Notes under the pieces: model-generated
Told to the model about the DNA's origin: nothing
The model's input: only the letters and a program-made list of their open reading frames with translations
Databases searched by the model: none
Shown: positions 8,405-16,219 of the stretch, piece by piece
Position numbering within the stretch: position 1 is the stretch's first letter
Layout of the letters: each line of letters begins with the position of its first letter
Position numbers and translations under genes: made by a program
NCBI GenBank assembly: GCA_041748075.1
Contig: JBGTDX010000036.1
Coordinates: forward strand, 62,001-126,000
DNA from: JBGSYJ01 sp041748075
GTDB taxonomy: Bacteria; Acidobacteriota; Thermoanaerobaculia; Gp7-AA8
Direction: 5' to 3'
DNA length: 64,000 bases

Positions 8405-9517
8405 TCAGAACCGCAGAAGCGCCCCGACTCCTTCGTAGTTCAAAAGGGGCGAGGGGCCGGGAACGAGCTCCACCTGGGCGCCTTCCGTTTCGGCCGCCGC
8501 AATGAGTTCTTCGCCGAGGTCGACGCTCCGGACGCTCCTGCCACAGGCAGGGCAGCTGAGCGGAACCTGGTGGCCGATCGTGCTGCAGCTCGTGCACTGC
8601 CAGCCCGCCAGGACCGCGTCGGTATGAAGGAACAGGTGAAGGATGCTACGCATGTTTGCAGCGGCCGTGACCGATTCCGGTCCGAGGGCGCCGCGCTCTT
8701 TCTTTCGGCCGGCCTCTTCCAGGGAGACGAGCCGTTCTCCGCGCGTTCGAACCTGATGCTGTCGGATCAGGGTCAGACAAGCCTCGGTGATTTCACCCTG
8801 CTCACTCCGTATATCGAGGTGGAGAGTGCCGATGACCCTGTCATCAACGCGCTTTGGAAGAAAGCTGCGGAAGTTGGCCAGGTTGCGCTCCTGCCCGCTG
8901 ATGATCACACACGGAAACCGTTCGCTGTCGATCATCCGTGCGAGAACCTCCGCGACCTCCTTATGATGGCGGTCGATGTGGTCCCTGACGTGTCGCTGCA
9001 TATTCGCCTGGGACCAGCCGCCCTGATCGTGCGACCGGGGCGTCTCAGGATGTTCCAGGTCGATTTCGTAAAGAATGCGCCCGAATGCCAGCTCGAATAT
9101 GCGCGCGTACTTGGCGTCGACCATCACCAGGGCTGCGGGCGGATACTCCTGCCGCAGCTGGGCGAGCGGTTTGAGATGGGGCCGGTTCCCGATGCTGACA
9201 TGTGGCGTCAGCGGAACCGGGAGCTCGATCGGAACGAAGAACTCCTGGGCCGGACAGCAGAACATGGCCAGGCCGCGCGTCGCGGGATCGAGCGACTTCG
9301 CGACGTACTCTTCGATCTGTAGAGTCGCCCGTTCCACCTCGCGCTTGTGACCGTTGACGCTGAGCTCGTCTCTGACGCGCTTGAGCTCGTCTTTGAGATA
9401 GAGCCGGAGGCGGTCTTCCTGGGCTTCGTCTCCCCTCGTGGTGTCGAGGTAGAAACTGACGAAGGCATCGTCGCTGCCTCCCAGGGCTGCAAGCTGCCGG
9501 ATCTGTTCGGTAATCAT
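8405..9517 (-). CDS. Bacterial eRF1-like (VLRF1/baeRF family) protein with C-terminal zinc ribbon
   Basis: The 370-residue product resembles the bacterial/archaeal eRF1 paralogues that include the Vms1-like release factor VLRF1, which hydrolyses peptidyl-tRNA on stalled ribosomes. Around residues 160-195 it has SHDQGGWSQANMQRH followed by a basic amphipathic helix (RDHIDRHHKEVAEVL), the arrangement seen around the GGQ loop of eRF1 domain 2. Next comes an eL30-like block (ERFPCVIISGQE, then NFRSFLPKRV). A zinc ribbon (CTSC...CPAC, about residues 313-332) and an acidic/hydrophobic tail with ELIAAAETEGAQVELV end the protein. The exact GGQ is replaced by GGWSQ. A 58-residue membrane protein overlaps its start codon upstream, so they should be co-translated. 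Activity is inferred from the family. Confidence 0.78.
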   Translation of the reverse strand: MITEQIRQLAALGGSDDAFVSFYLDTTRGDEAQEDRLRLYLKDELKRVRDELSVNGHKREVERATLQIEEYVAKSLDPATRGLAMFCCPAQEFFVPIELPVPLTPHVSIGNRPHLKPLAQLRQEYPPAALVMVDAKYARIFELAFGRILYEIDLEHPETPRSHDQGGWSQANMQRHVRDHIDRHHKEVAEVLARMIDSERFPCVIISGQERNLANFRSFLPKRVDDRVIGTLHLDIRSEQGEITEACLTLIRQHQVRTRGERLVSLEEAGRKKERGALGPESVTAAANMRSILHLFLHTDAVLAGWQCTSCSTIGHQVPLSCPACGRSVRSVDLGEELIAAAETEGAQVELVPGPSPLLNYEGVGALLRF

Positions 9518-9690
9518 TCGGGACTCCTCTCGGGTGATGTTGGAGAATGGGGAAGCGACACGGACTCCAGCTCGTCGCCTAAATGCGGAACGAGAGTACG
9601 TGCACGATGAAGGTGCACGGTCCAGATCAGCAGAAGTAACAGGACGACCAGCAGGCCGATGCCGATCAAAGCTGATAGTCTTCGAATCAT
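9514..9690 (-). CDS. Small single-pass membrane protein (58 residues)
   Basis: A short frame from ATG 9690 to TGA 9514-9516. It encodes a basic start (MIRRLSAL), one clear transmembrane segment (about residues 8-26, IGIGLLVVLLLLLIWTV) and a hydrophilic Pro/Ser/Glu-rich tail. The stop shares bases with the ATG of the eRF1-like gene (ATGA overlap), the strongest reason to believe it is real and translationally coupled. No clear ribosome-binding site is seen before 9690. It might tether or regulate the downstream factor at the membrane; that is speculation. Confidence 0.62.
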   Translation of the reverse strand: MIRRLSALIGIGLLVVLLLLLIWTVHLHRARTLVPHLGDELESVSLPHSPTSPERSPE

Positions 9691-9743
9691 CGCACCGTGT
9701 AGCTCATGAGATTTTTAGCAACGGATGTGCCACGGAGGGGAAG

Positions 9744-9848
9744 TACACAGTACACACTACACAGTAGACAGAAGGCTGTGAAGACTGAAGACGACAAACT
9801 CCGGTCGCTCCTGTCGACGCCCTTCGGTCTCCTGTCTCCTGCCTGGCT
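9744..9848. repeat. Heptad repeat array upstream of the MDR gene
   Basis: Four clear 7-bp units at 9744-9771 (TACACAG, TACACAC, TACACAG, TAGACAG). Less regular units continue to about 9848, including GTGAAGA/CTGAAGA and GGTCTCC/TGTCTCC. The 3' part is partly complementary to the middle part, so a weak fold-back is possible. No gene fits here. Confidence 0.7.
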
Positions 9849-9865
9849 GATCAGATGAGGTTCCA

Positions 9866-10891
9866 TTGAAAGCTGTCGTCATTCGCGAACATGGTGGACT
9901 CGAGCGGCTCGAGCTGGTCGAACATCCCGATCCTGATGACCGGAATCGGGCCATCATATCCGTTCGGGCGGTAGCGCTGAACCATCTCGACATCTGGCTC
10001 CGGCGAGGTGTCCCGGGACACAGGTTCCCGCTGCCGATGATTCCAGGCTCCGAAGTGAGCGGGGTGATCGAGTCGCTCCCGTATGAAGCGGGTCCATTCG
10101 TTCCGGGAGACGAAGTGATCGTGGCGCCCGGAGTCTCATGCGGACTCTGCATTGCCTGTACGAGCGGCAACGATCCTCTCTGCAGGGGCTTCGGCATTCT
10201 GGGAGAGACCGAGAACGGCGGGTGTGCCGCACGGATCGCCGTGCCGGTGAGGAATCTCGTCCCGAAGCCGCCGTCTCTCTCATTCATCGAAGCCGCCGCT
10301 CTGCCGCTGGATTTCCTCACCTCGTGGCACATGCTCGTGGCGAGAGCCGCAGTCAGGCCGGGAGAGACCGTGCTGGTGCATGCCGGCGGGTCCGGCGTGG
10401 GTAGCGCGGCACTTCAGATCGCAAAGCTCTGGGGTGCGGTTGTCATCGCCACCGCCGGAACGAAAGAAAAAATCAACCAGGCGCTCGAGCTCGGAGCAGA
10501 TCACGCCATCCCTTACCGCGAGGTCGACTTCGTTGCCGAAGTGAGAAAGCTCACCGGCAAGCGAGGCGTGGACATCGTAGTCGAGCACGTGGGCGCCGAG
10601 ACGTTCGACGGTTCGATGAGGTCGCTCGCGAAGGGTGGACGTCTCGTTACCTGCGGAGCGACGACCGGCGCAGAGGTGACGATCAATCTTCGCCTCGTTT
10701 TCTTCAAGCTGCTCTCGATTCTCGGCTCTACGATGGGTAGTATCGGCGAGCTGCATGAGATCATGAAACATGTGAACGCCGGCAGACTGCGTCCCGTGGT
10801 CGGAAAGGTGCTTCCGCTCGATGCCGTCGCCGAGGGACACCGCCTTCTGGAGAACCGCGAGGTGTTCGGCAAGGTCGTGCTTGAAACCTGA
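9866..10891 (+). CDS. Zinc-binding MDR-family alcohol dehydrogenase / quinone reductase
   Basis: A medium-chain dehydrogenase/reductase of 341 residues using NAD(P)H, cytoplasmic. It has the GroES-like N-terminal domain with GSEVSGVIE, a structural zinc lobe with four cysteines in CxxCxxCx7C spacing (CGLCIACTSGNDPLC, about residues 93-107) and the Rossmann nucleotide site GGSGVGSAALQIAK (about 173). The catalytic-zinc cysteine position reads ALNHLDIWLRRG, as in the quinone-reductase-like branch, so catalytic zinc is doubtful. Start is TTG 9866, preceded by TGAGG. Substrate cannot be told from sequence. It may share a transcript with mutL 58 bases downstream, although a weak heptad-like tract (10922-10942) separates them. 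Confidence 0.85.
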   Translation: MKAVVIREHGGLERLELVEHPDPDDRNRAIISVRAVALNHLDIWLRRGVPGHRFPLPMIPGSEVSGVIESLPYEAGPFVPGDEVIVAPGVSCGLCIACTSGNDPLCRGFGILGETENGGCAARIAVPVRNLVPKPPSLSFIEAAALPLDFLTSWHMLVARAAVRPGETVLVHAGGSGVGSAALQIAKLWGAVVIATAGTKEKINQALELGADHAIPYREVDFVAEVRKLTGKRGVDIVVEHVGAETFDGSMRSLAKGGRLVTCGATTGAEVTINLRLVFFKLLSILGSTMGSIGELHEIMKHVNAGRLRPVVGKVLPLDAVAEGHRLLENREVFGKVVLET

Positions 10892-10949
10892 ATCTGTCTC
10901 TGAGTTGTGACGGGCTCCGAGCTACAACTACCCACAACCAACATCGTCC

Positions 10950-12737
10950 ATGTCTCCCATCCACGTGCTTCCTGATGCATTGATCAACCAGATCGCCGCC
11001 GGCGAGGTGGTCGAGCGTCCCTCCTCAGTCGTCAAGGAACTGGTGGAGAATTCCATCGATGCGGGTGCGCGGCGCATCGAGATCGTCCTCGAGCAGGGCG
11101 GCCGGAAGCGGATCGAGATCCGTGACGACGGTTGCGGTATGAGCGAGAGCGATGCACTCCTTGCAATCGAGCGCCATGCAACCTCGAAGATCGCACACTT
11201 CGATGACCTTCTCGCCGTCTCCACGCTCGGGTTCCGCGGGGAAGCCCTCCCGTCCATCGCCAGCGTTTCGCGCTTCACGATGCAGACCTTCGACGGCCTG
11301 AGTGAATCCGGAATCGAGATCTCCTCGGATCCGGCGAGGGGACGGTCGGTCCGTCCGATTGCGCGGGATCGGGGAACGACCATCTCGGTCCTCGAGCTGT
11401 TCGAAAATGTTCCAGCCCGGAGGAAGTTTCTCAAAAGCGCCGATGCCGAGTTTCGCGCGATTGTGTCAGTCGTTTCATCGTATGCGCTTCCGGAACCCTC
11501 GCGCGCCTTCCGGCTCGAGCACAACGGCAGGGTCGTGCTCGACCTGGTTCCCGTCGCCACCCGAAGGCATCGAGTGCTTCAGATCCTCGGCAACGAGGCC
11601 GATGGGCAGCTCGAAGAAATCGATATGACGATTGAAGACTGTACGGCGAGCGGATTCGTGACCCGCGGTCTCCGCTACGGTAGCCGGCGGAACCAGTATT
11701 TCTTCGTGAACGGCCGTCTCGTGAAGGACCGCGTGCTGACGCATGCGGCGAACCGTGCTGCCGATGCGTTCGATTTCGACGGCCATCCGGCAGTCTTCCT
11801 CTTTCTCGACATCGCGCCCGAAACCATCGATGTCAATGTGCATCCGGCGAAGACAGAAGTGCGGTTCCGCGATTCAGGCAAAGTGCATGTAGTCGTCGAG
11901 CAGGGCGTCCGACGGGCCCTCGGAGGAGCCGAGGAAGGAAGAGGGCTGCTCCGGCCGGCTGAAGGGCCCGCCCGCGCGGACTTTCCCGATTCGGAAGTGC
12001 GAAACGGATCCTCGGCCGCCTCACCAGCCGGAAGTTCTCTTTTTTCTTCCGTAAGTACGAACCAGGGAGTGCGGGAATATGTCGTTCATGAGGTGACACC
12101 GCTTTTCCAGCAGCGTGCCGTCGTACAGCCGCCCGTTGCGTCCTCACCGGACCGCCTTGGTTCGCTTCGCGGCCGGGTGATCGGCCAGTACCGGCTCAGC
12201 TACATCCTGCTGGATACGCCGGACGGCCTCCGCCTGGTCGATCAGCATGTGGCGCATGAGCGGATCCTGTACGATCGCTTTGCCCGGATGCTGGAAGCGC
12301 GCGCTCCCGAGACGCAGCGCCTGCTCACCCCGTTTTTGTACGACGCAGGAGCCGCCGAGTGCGCCATCCTCGAGTCTCACCTCGACGAGTTGCGCGGGGT
12401 CGGTTTCGAAATCGAACGATTTTCAGGTAACACGTTCGCCGTGAGTGCGATCCCGCTCGCGATGCAGCGAGAGCGCCTCGAGACGTTCTTCGGCAAAGTG
12501 ATCGACGCCTCACTGGACGAGAAGGGCTCACATACGACCCGGCTTCGGGAACGGGTCATTGCTTCCCTCGCATGCCAGGCGGCGATCAAAGTGCACAGGC
12601 CGTTGTCGGGTGAAGAGATGTCACGCCTGGTGGAAGAACTGCTCGAATCATCGAACCCCTACGCATGTCCGCACGGAAGGCCGATCATCGTCGACATCCG
12701 CCACATCGACATCGAGAAACACTTTCACCGCAAGTGA
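10950..12737 (+). CDS. mutL: DNA mismatch repair protein MutL
   Basis: MutL couples MutS mismatch recognition to strand incision. The 595-residue product has the GHKL ATPase: INQIAAGEVVERPSSVVKEL (residues 12-31), IRDDGCGM, ATSKI and GFRGEAL. The S5-like transducer follows (FVNGRLVKDR, DVNVHPAKTEVRF near 300), then a variable linker (330-400) and a C-terminal dimerisation/nuclease domain. The metal-binding nuclease motif reads DQHVAHERILYD where DQHAxxExxxxE is usual, so the alanine and last glutamate are altered. The supporting motifs SLACQAAIK, CPHGRP and terminal FHRK are present, which points to an endonuclease-type MutL. It overlaps no neighbour; yraN begins 7 bases later. Confidence 0.96.
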   Translation: MSPIHVLPDALINQIAAGEVVERPSSVVKELVENSIDAGARRIEIVLEQGGRKRIEIRDDGCGMSESDALLAIERHATSKIAHFDDLLAVSTLGFRGEALPSIASVSRFTMQTFDGLSESGIEISSDPARGRSVRPIARDRGTTISVLELFENVPARRKFLKSADAEFRAIVSVVSSYALPEPSRAFRLEHNGRVVLDLVPVATRRHRVLQILGNEADGQLEEIDMTIEDCTASGFVTRGLRYGSRRNQYFFVNGRLVKDRVLTHAANRAADAFDFDGHPAVFLFLDIAPETIDVNVHPAKTEVRFRDSGKVHVVVEQGVRRALGGAEEGRGLLRPAEGPARADFPDSEVRNGSSAASPAGSSLFSSVSTNQGVREYVVHEVTPLFQQRAVVQPPVASSPDRLGSLRGRVIGQYRLSYILLDTPDGLRLVDQHVAHERILYDRFARMLEARAPETQRLLTPFLYDAGAAECAILESHLDELRGVGFEIERFSGNTFAVSAIPLAMQRERLETFFGKVIDASLDEKGSHTTRLRERVIASLACQAAIKVHRPLSGEEMSRLVEELLESSNPYACPHGRPIIVDIRHIDIEKHFHRK

Positions 12738-12744
12738 GCATCAG

Positions 12745-13173
12745 TTGAGATTCTTCAGCGTGCTTCGTTCAGCAGCCAGCATCGCTCCGCGCGATCTCGG
12801 ACGTGCGGGTGAGTCGAGAGGTGTCTGGTTCTACCGTTGGCGGGGTTACCGGATCGTGGCGAGAAATCTTCGCTCGAGTGACGGTGAGATCGATCTGGTC
12901 GTCACGCGGGGGAAGACGATCGCATTCGTCGAGATCAAGTCGCGGCAGACGAAGGACAGAGGGTCGCCGCACGAAGCAGTGAACCGGGCCAAGCAGCTGC
13001 AGGTTGCAAGGCTGGCCGCACGGTTTCTCGCGTCGAGCGGGGAACGGGAGGCCCGCGTCGTCCGATTCGATGTTCTGTCGCTCTACTGGAACGGAAGAAA
13101 GTTCGAGATTGAGTGGTTCCCTGCCGCCTTTGAACTGCAGGCAGACCCCTCCCGCCCATGGAAGCCTAGGTGA
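12745..13173 (+). CDS. yraN: UPF0102 family nuclease-like protein YraN
   Basis: A 142-residue protein of the UPF0102/YraN family with a PD-(D/E)XK restriction-endonuclease-like fold; its biological role is uncertain. The conserved core is SDGEIDLVVTRGKTIAFVEIKSR (written here in parts: GEIDLV at about residue 46 and AFVEIKSR at about 58), giving the Glu/Asp/ExK catalytic set, with AVNRAKQLQVARLA after it. TTG 12745 gives a normal N terminus; a GTG at 12760 is an alternative. It starts 7 bases after mutL, so co-transcription is likely. Its last 8 bases overlap the convergent DoxX-like gene. Confidence 0.85.
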   Translation: MRFFSVLRSAASIAPRDLGRAGESRGVWFYRWRGYRIVARNLRSSDGEIDLVVTRGKTIAFVEIKSRQTKDRGSPHEAVNRAKQLQVARLAARFLASSGEREARVVRFDVLSLYWNGRKFEIEWFPAAFELQADPSRPWKPR

Positions 13174-13663
13174 ACATCTCCTCGCGCTCGGGGCTTTCAA
13201 CGGATCCTCGTTTGCTCTGCGTTGCCGCCAGAATCTGTGCGACGAGCAGGAGCATCGCCACGTCGCGCAGGAGCACAGTCTTCATCTCTCCGATCAGAAC
13301 TTCTCGCGGCTTGTCTGCCGAGGCGAGGTCGAAGCATCCGCAATTGACCGGATTGTTGCGCGCGAGGTTGATGCCGATCCCGATGATGAAAACGAGAAGC
13401 ATCGCTCCGATGAAGACCGCCGCGGTTCGCCGCCAGATTCCGAGAATCAACGCGATGCCCGTGAGCAACTCGATCCAGGGGAGAATCAGTGCGACCAGGT
13501 TTACCAGTGGGCCTGGAAGCAGGCGGTAGTTGTAGATCATCTGCGCGAAGCTGGGCGGGTCGACGAGTTTCGGAAGCGATGCCACAACAAAAATCACCCC
13601 GAGCGCGATCTGCACGCGGACCGTGAGCCAGGGATGAAGGAGCCAGCGTGAGACGGAGCTCAC
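13166..13663 (-). CDS. DoxX/MauE-like membrane protein
   Basis: A 165-residue polytopic protein with four hydrophobic segments, of the DoxX/MauE superfamily often linked to redox or thiol chemistry. Recognisable features are GVIFVVASLPKLVDPPSFAQMI cut in part (ASLPKLVDP, about residue 25), ILPWIELLTGIALI, and NNPVNCGCFD with a CxC pair facing the middle of the protein. Start GTG 13663 overlaps the stop of the rhodanese gene by 4 bases (GTGA), so translation is coupled. MauE-like proteins beside rhodanese or thioredoxin genes suggest membrane-linked sulfur or disulfide handling; that is inference. Confidence 0.8.
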   Translation of the reverse strand: MSSVSRWLLHPWLTVRVQIALGVIFVVASLPKLVDPPSFAQMIYNYRLLPGPLVNLVALILPWIELLTGIALILGIWRRTAAVFIGAMLLVFIIGIGINLARNNPVNCGCFDLASADKPREVLIGEMKTVLLRDVAMLLLVAQILAATQSKRGSVESPEREEMFT

Positions 13664-14382
13664 TGCTCCGGCCCGCGGGCAACGGCCCGGCCACGCCTCT
13701 GCCAGTCCGGGAACCCTTCCCTGTAAACGAGCACGTTGTCGAAGCCGACTCCCCATAGCTTCTGTCCGAGCATGTGCGAGTCTTCGCACTCTCCGCCGCT
13801 GCAGTAGATGACGACCGGCGCATTCTGGTCTCGACCTTCGTCATAGAGTGCGGCCACACGCGCGTCCGCGTCAGCCTCCCAGACCGGTATGCTTCGCGCG
13901 CCGGCGATGTGACCCTGGTTGAAAGCGTCCGTGCGGCGCGCGTCGATGAAAAGGGACTTGCGTCTGTGGAGCTCGATCACATCTTCAGGGCTGATTTCGA
14001 CCCACGGTCTTTCAGGATCAGGCGGGAATGCCTTCGGCGTCGAGGCCGCGACGGCGGAAGCGGCCGTCGCGGTTGGAGAGGGGAGCGAGGCCGGTTGGGG
14101 CTCGAGGCGTAAAGGCAGGCCCGGATCGGATTGCGGCACCGCTGCCGGCGGGATGGCATCGAGAGCTGGCCGCAGAATCTGTGCTTCCGGCGGAGCGGCG
14201 GTGCTCGTGGCCACGCTCGCTGGAGCCGGAGCCGCGGCGACGGGGACGACGAGAGCGTTTGGATAATCGGCTCGCCACGCTACCTTGCGATTCCGCGCGG
14301 CGACGGCGTTGGCAACCGTCGCGCAGAGCACGGCGATCACGATGATTGCGACGGCTTCAGCTGCAAATCTCTTCTTGTCCAT
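13660..14382 (-). CDS. Membrane-anchored rhodanese-domain protein
   Basis: Sulfurtransferase-type domain, probably on the periplasmic side. The 240-residue product has an N-terminal transmembrane anchor (about residues 8-28, AVAIIVIAVLCATVANAV), an Ala/Pro-rich linker of about 90 residues, and a single rhodanese domain from residue 110: ISPEDVIELH, FIDARRTDAFNQGHIAGA, then the active-site loop VVIYCSGGECEDSH with the catalytic cysteine. The C-terminal DNVLVYREGFPDWQRRG is typical. It is followed by the DoxX/MauE-like gene with a 4-base overlap. The physiological sulfur donor is unknown. Confidence 0.86.
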   Translation of the reverse strand: MDKKRFAAEAVAIIVIAVLCATVANAVAARNRKVAWRADYPNALVVPVAAAPAPASVATSTAAPPEAQILRPALDAIPPAAVPQSDPGLPLRLEPQPASLPSPTATAASAVAASTPKAFPPDPERPWVEISPEDVIELHRRKSLFIDARRTDAFNQGHIAGARSIPVWEADADARVAALYDEGRDQNAPVVIYCSGGECEDSHMLGQKLWGVGFDNVLVYREGFPDWQRRGRAVARGPEQ

Positions 14383-14447
14383 CGTCGGTTACGGTGGCGG
14401 ACCACGTTGAGATCAACGCACAGAGTGCCGGACTCATTCGCGGAAGC

Positions 14448-14480
14448 AAAAATGAGAGGGGCCGCTCTTGCGGCCCCTCT
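14448..14480 (-). terminator. Intrinsic terminator after tRNA-Gly
   Basis: A perfect 11-bp GC-rich stem (14455-14465 with 14470-14480, loop TCTT) followed on the minus strand by a short U run. It begins 14 bases past the tRNA 3' end. Confidence 0.85.
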
Positions 14481-14493
14481 GGCTGGATACGAT

Positions 14494-14568
<75 letters not shown>

Positions 14569-14660
14569 TAACGGCTTGTGTACTCTAGGCATTGGCCCGA
14601 GAGCTTGTCAAGCGCCGTCCATAACGGCCGGTCGGCTCTGCGGTATTCCCCCCCGTGGGA

Positions 14661-14822
14661 GTTCTGAGTTCTGAGTTCTGAGTTCTGAGTGGTAGTTCCG
14701 GCGTTCTGGGTTCTCGGAGCCCGGGATCCTTCCAGGATCTGCACCCTCGAGGAAAGAAATCGTCCGCTGCGCTCAAGCATGACACCACGCTCGTACCACT
14801 CAGAACTCAGAACTCAGAACTC
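14661..14822. repeat. Heptad repeats in a 29-bp perfect inverted pair
   Basis: Left arm: four GTTCTGA units (14661-14688) then GTGGTA. Right arm: the exact reverse complement with GAACTCA units. Positions 14666-14694 pair perfectly with 14794-14822, across a 99-base spacer. The spacer holds a smaller hairpin (GATCCT/AGGATC near 14725). The right arm runs into the ntrX stop codon. Transcribed either way it could fold into a very stable stem. Confidence 0.9.
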
Positions 14823-16176
14823 AATTGGGTCGCTCCACCTGAATTCCATATGCATGGAGTTTGCGGTAGAGATTCGAGCGTTCCACCCCGAGTGCGTCGG
14901 CGGTGCGGCTGACGTTGCCGGAGTGCTCGCGAAGGCGGGTGAGGATGAACTCTTTTTCGAACTCTTCCCGCGCTTCGCGCAGGGTCATGTCGGATCGGAC
15001 AAGGACGCGGCTCCCTGGGCGGTCTCCGCCGAGCTCGATTGCGTCCCGCTCGATCGTTTCGCCGGGAACGAGAATCGTGAGACGCTCGATCAGGTTGCGC
15101 AGCTCGCGCACGTTTCCAGGCCACGCATAACCGCGAAGGAGTGCTGCTGCGGACGGAGAGAGTTTCTTCGGTTTTCGCCCGGTCTCTGCAGCGAAGCGGC
15201 GAAGAAAGTGTCCGGCCAGAATGATGACGTCATCGCCGCGGGCGCGCAACGGCGGAACATGAATCGGGATCACATTGAGGCGGAAGTAAAGGTCCTCGCG
15301 AAACGAGCCGTTCGCGATCTCGACGTCGAGATTCTTGTTCGTGGCGGCGATGACGCGGACATCGGCCGAGATGGTCTGCTGGCCGCCGACTTTCTGAAAC
15401 TTCTGTTCCTGGAGCACGCGAAGTACTTTTGCCTGCGTACGGAGGCTCATGTCGCCGATCTCGTCCAGGAAGAGCGTTCCACGGTCCGCGAGCTCGAACT
15501 TTCCCTTCCGATCATCGATTGCGCCGGTGAATGCTCCCTTGCGATGTCCGAAGAGCTCCGACTCGATGAGCTCCTCGGGGATAGCCGCGCAGTTCACATC
15601 GACAAACGGGGCATCGGCTCTTCGGGACTGGCGGTGCAGTGCCCTCGCGACGACTTCCTTTCCGCTGCCATTCTCTCCTGTGATCAGCACGCGGCTGCTG
15701 GATGGAGCCGCGCTCTCGATCTGCTGCTCGAGACGTTTCATTGCTTCGCTCTCTCCGATGAGTATTTCCTCGAGCGACAGATGCTCCCGCAGGTTGCGGA
15801 CTTCCTCGCGGAGCTTTCGGTCGGCGAGCGCGTGATCGACTGTCAGCAGGACACGCTCGAGTGAGAGAGGCTTTTCGAGGAAATCGTAGGCGCCGAGACG
15901 CGTAGCCTTCACCGCAGTCTCGACGGTGCCGTGACCGGAGATGAGCACGACCGGAGGAGTTCCTCCGACGCTTTTAAGCCGCTCGAGAACGTCGAGGCCG
16001 TCGACACCCGGAAGCCAGACATCCAGCAGTACGAGATCGAAGTCCTCCCGCGCGTAGGTGGCAAGTCCTTCTTCCCCCGAATCACACAGCACGGTCTCGT
16101 GGTCTTCGTCGCCGAGAATGCGCGCGAGTGTCGTCCGGATCGCCGGCTCGTCGTCGATGATCAGTATTTTAGCCAT
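14821..16176 (-). CDS. ntrX: Sigma-54-dependent response regulator, NtrX-like
   Basis: A phosphorylated activator that remodels sigma-54 RNA polymerase. The 451-residue product has a receiver domain (residues 1-115: IIDDEPAIR, phospho-acceptor VLLDVWLPGVDG, FLEKPLSLE), then an AAA+ domain (about 140-370) with Walker A GENGSGKE, the sigma-54 contact loop GAFTGA, FLDEIGDMS and RVIAATNKNL, and a C-terminal Fis-type helix-turn-helix (NVSRTADALGVERSNLYRKL). The frame extends upstream but ATG 16176 begins the receiver correctly. It follows ntrY by 43 bases. A pilin promoter near 39.49 kb looks sigma-54-like, though nothing ties it to this regulator. The subfamily name rests on the NtrY partner. Confidence 0.9.
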   Translation of the reverse strand: MAKILIIDDEPAIRTTLARILGDEDHETVLCDSGEEGLATYAREDFDLVLLDVWLPGVDGLDVLERLKSVGGTPPVVLISGHGTVETAVKATRLGAYDFLEKPLSLERVLLTVDHALADRKLREEVRNLREHLSLEEILIGESEAMKRLEQQIESAAPSSSRVLITGENGSGKEVVARALHRQSRRADAPFVDVNCAAIPEELIESELFGHRKGAFTGAIDDRKGKFELADRGTLFLDEIGDMSLRTQAKVLRVLQEQKFQKVGGQQTISADVRVIAATNKNLDVEIANGSFREDLYFRLNVIPIHVPPLRARGDDVIILAGHFLRRFAAETGRKPKKLSPSAAALLRGYAWPGNVRELRNLIERLTILVPGETIERDAIELGGDRPGSRVLVRSDMTLREAREEFEKEFILTRLREHSGNVSRTADALGVERSNLYRKLHAYGIQVERPN

Positions 16177-16219
16177 GACATGTGTATGCGATTTCTGAGT
16201 TGCGGTTCCTCGAGCCGCC

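Noticed and set aside
14661..14822. CRISPR array
   Set aside because: Units are 7 bp, adjacent and degenerate, with no spacers of regular length and no cas genes in the window.
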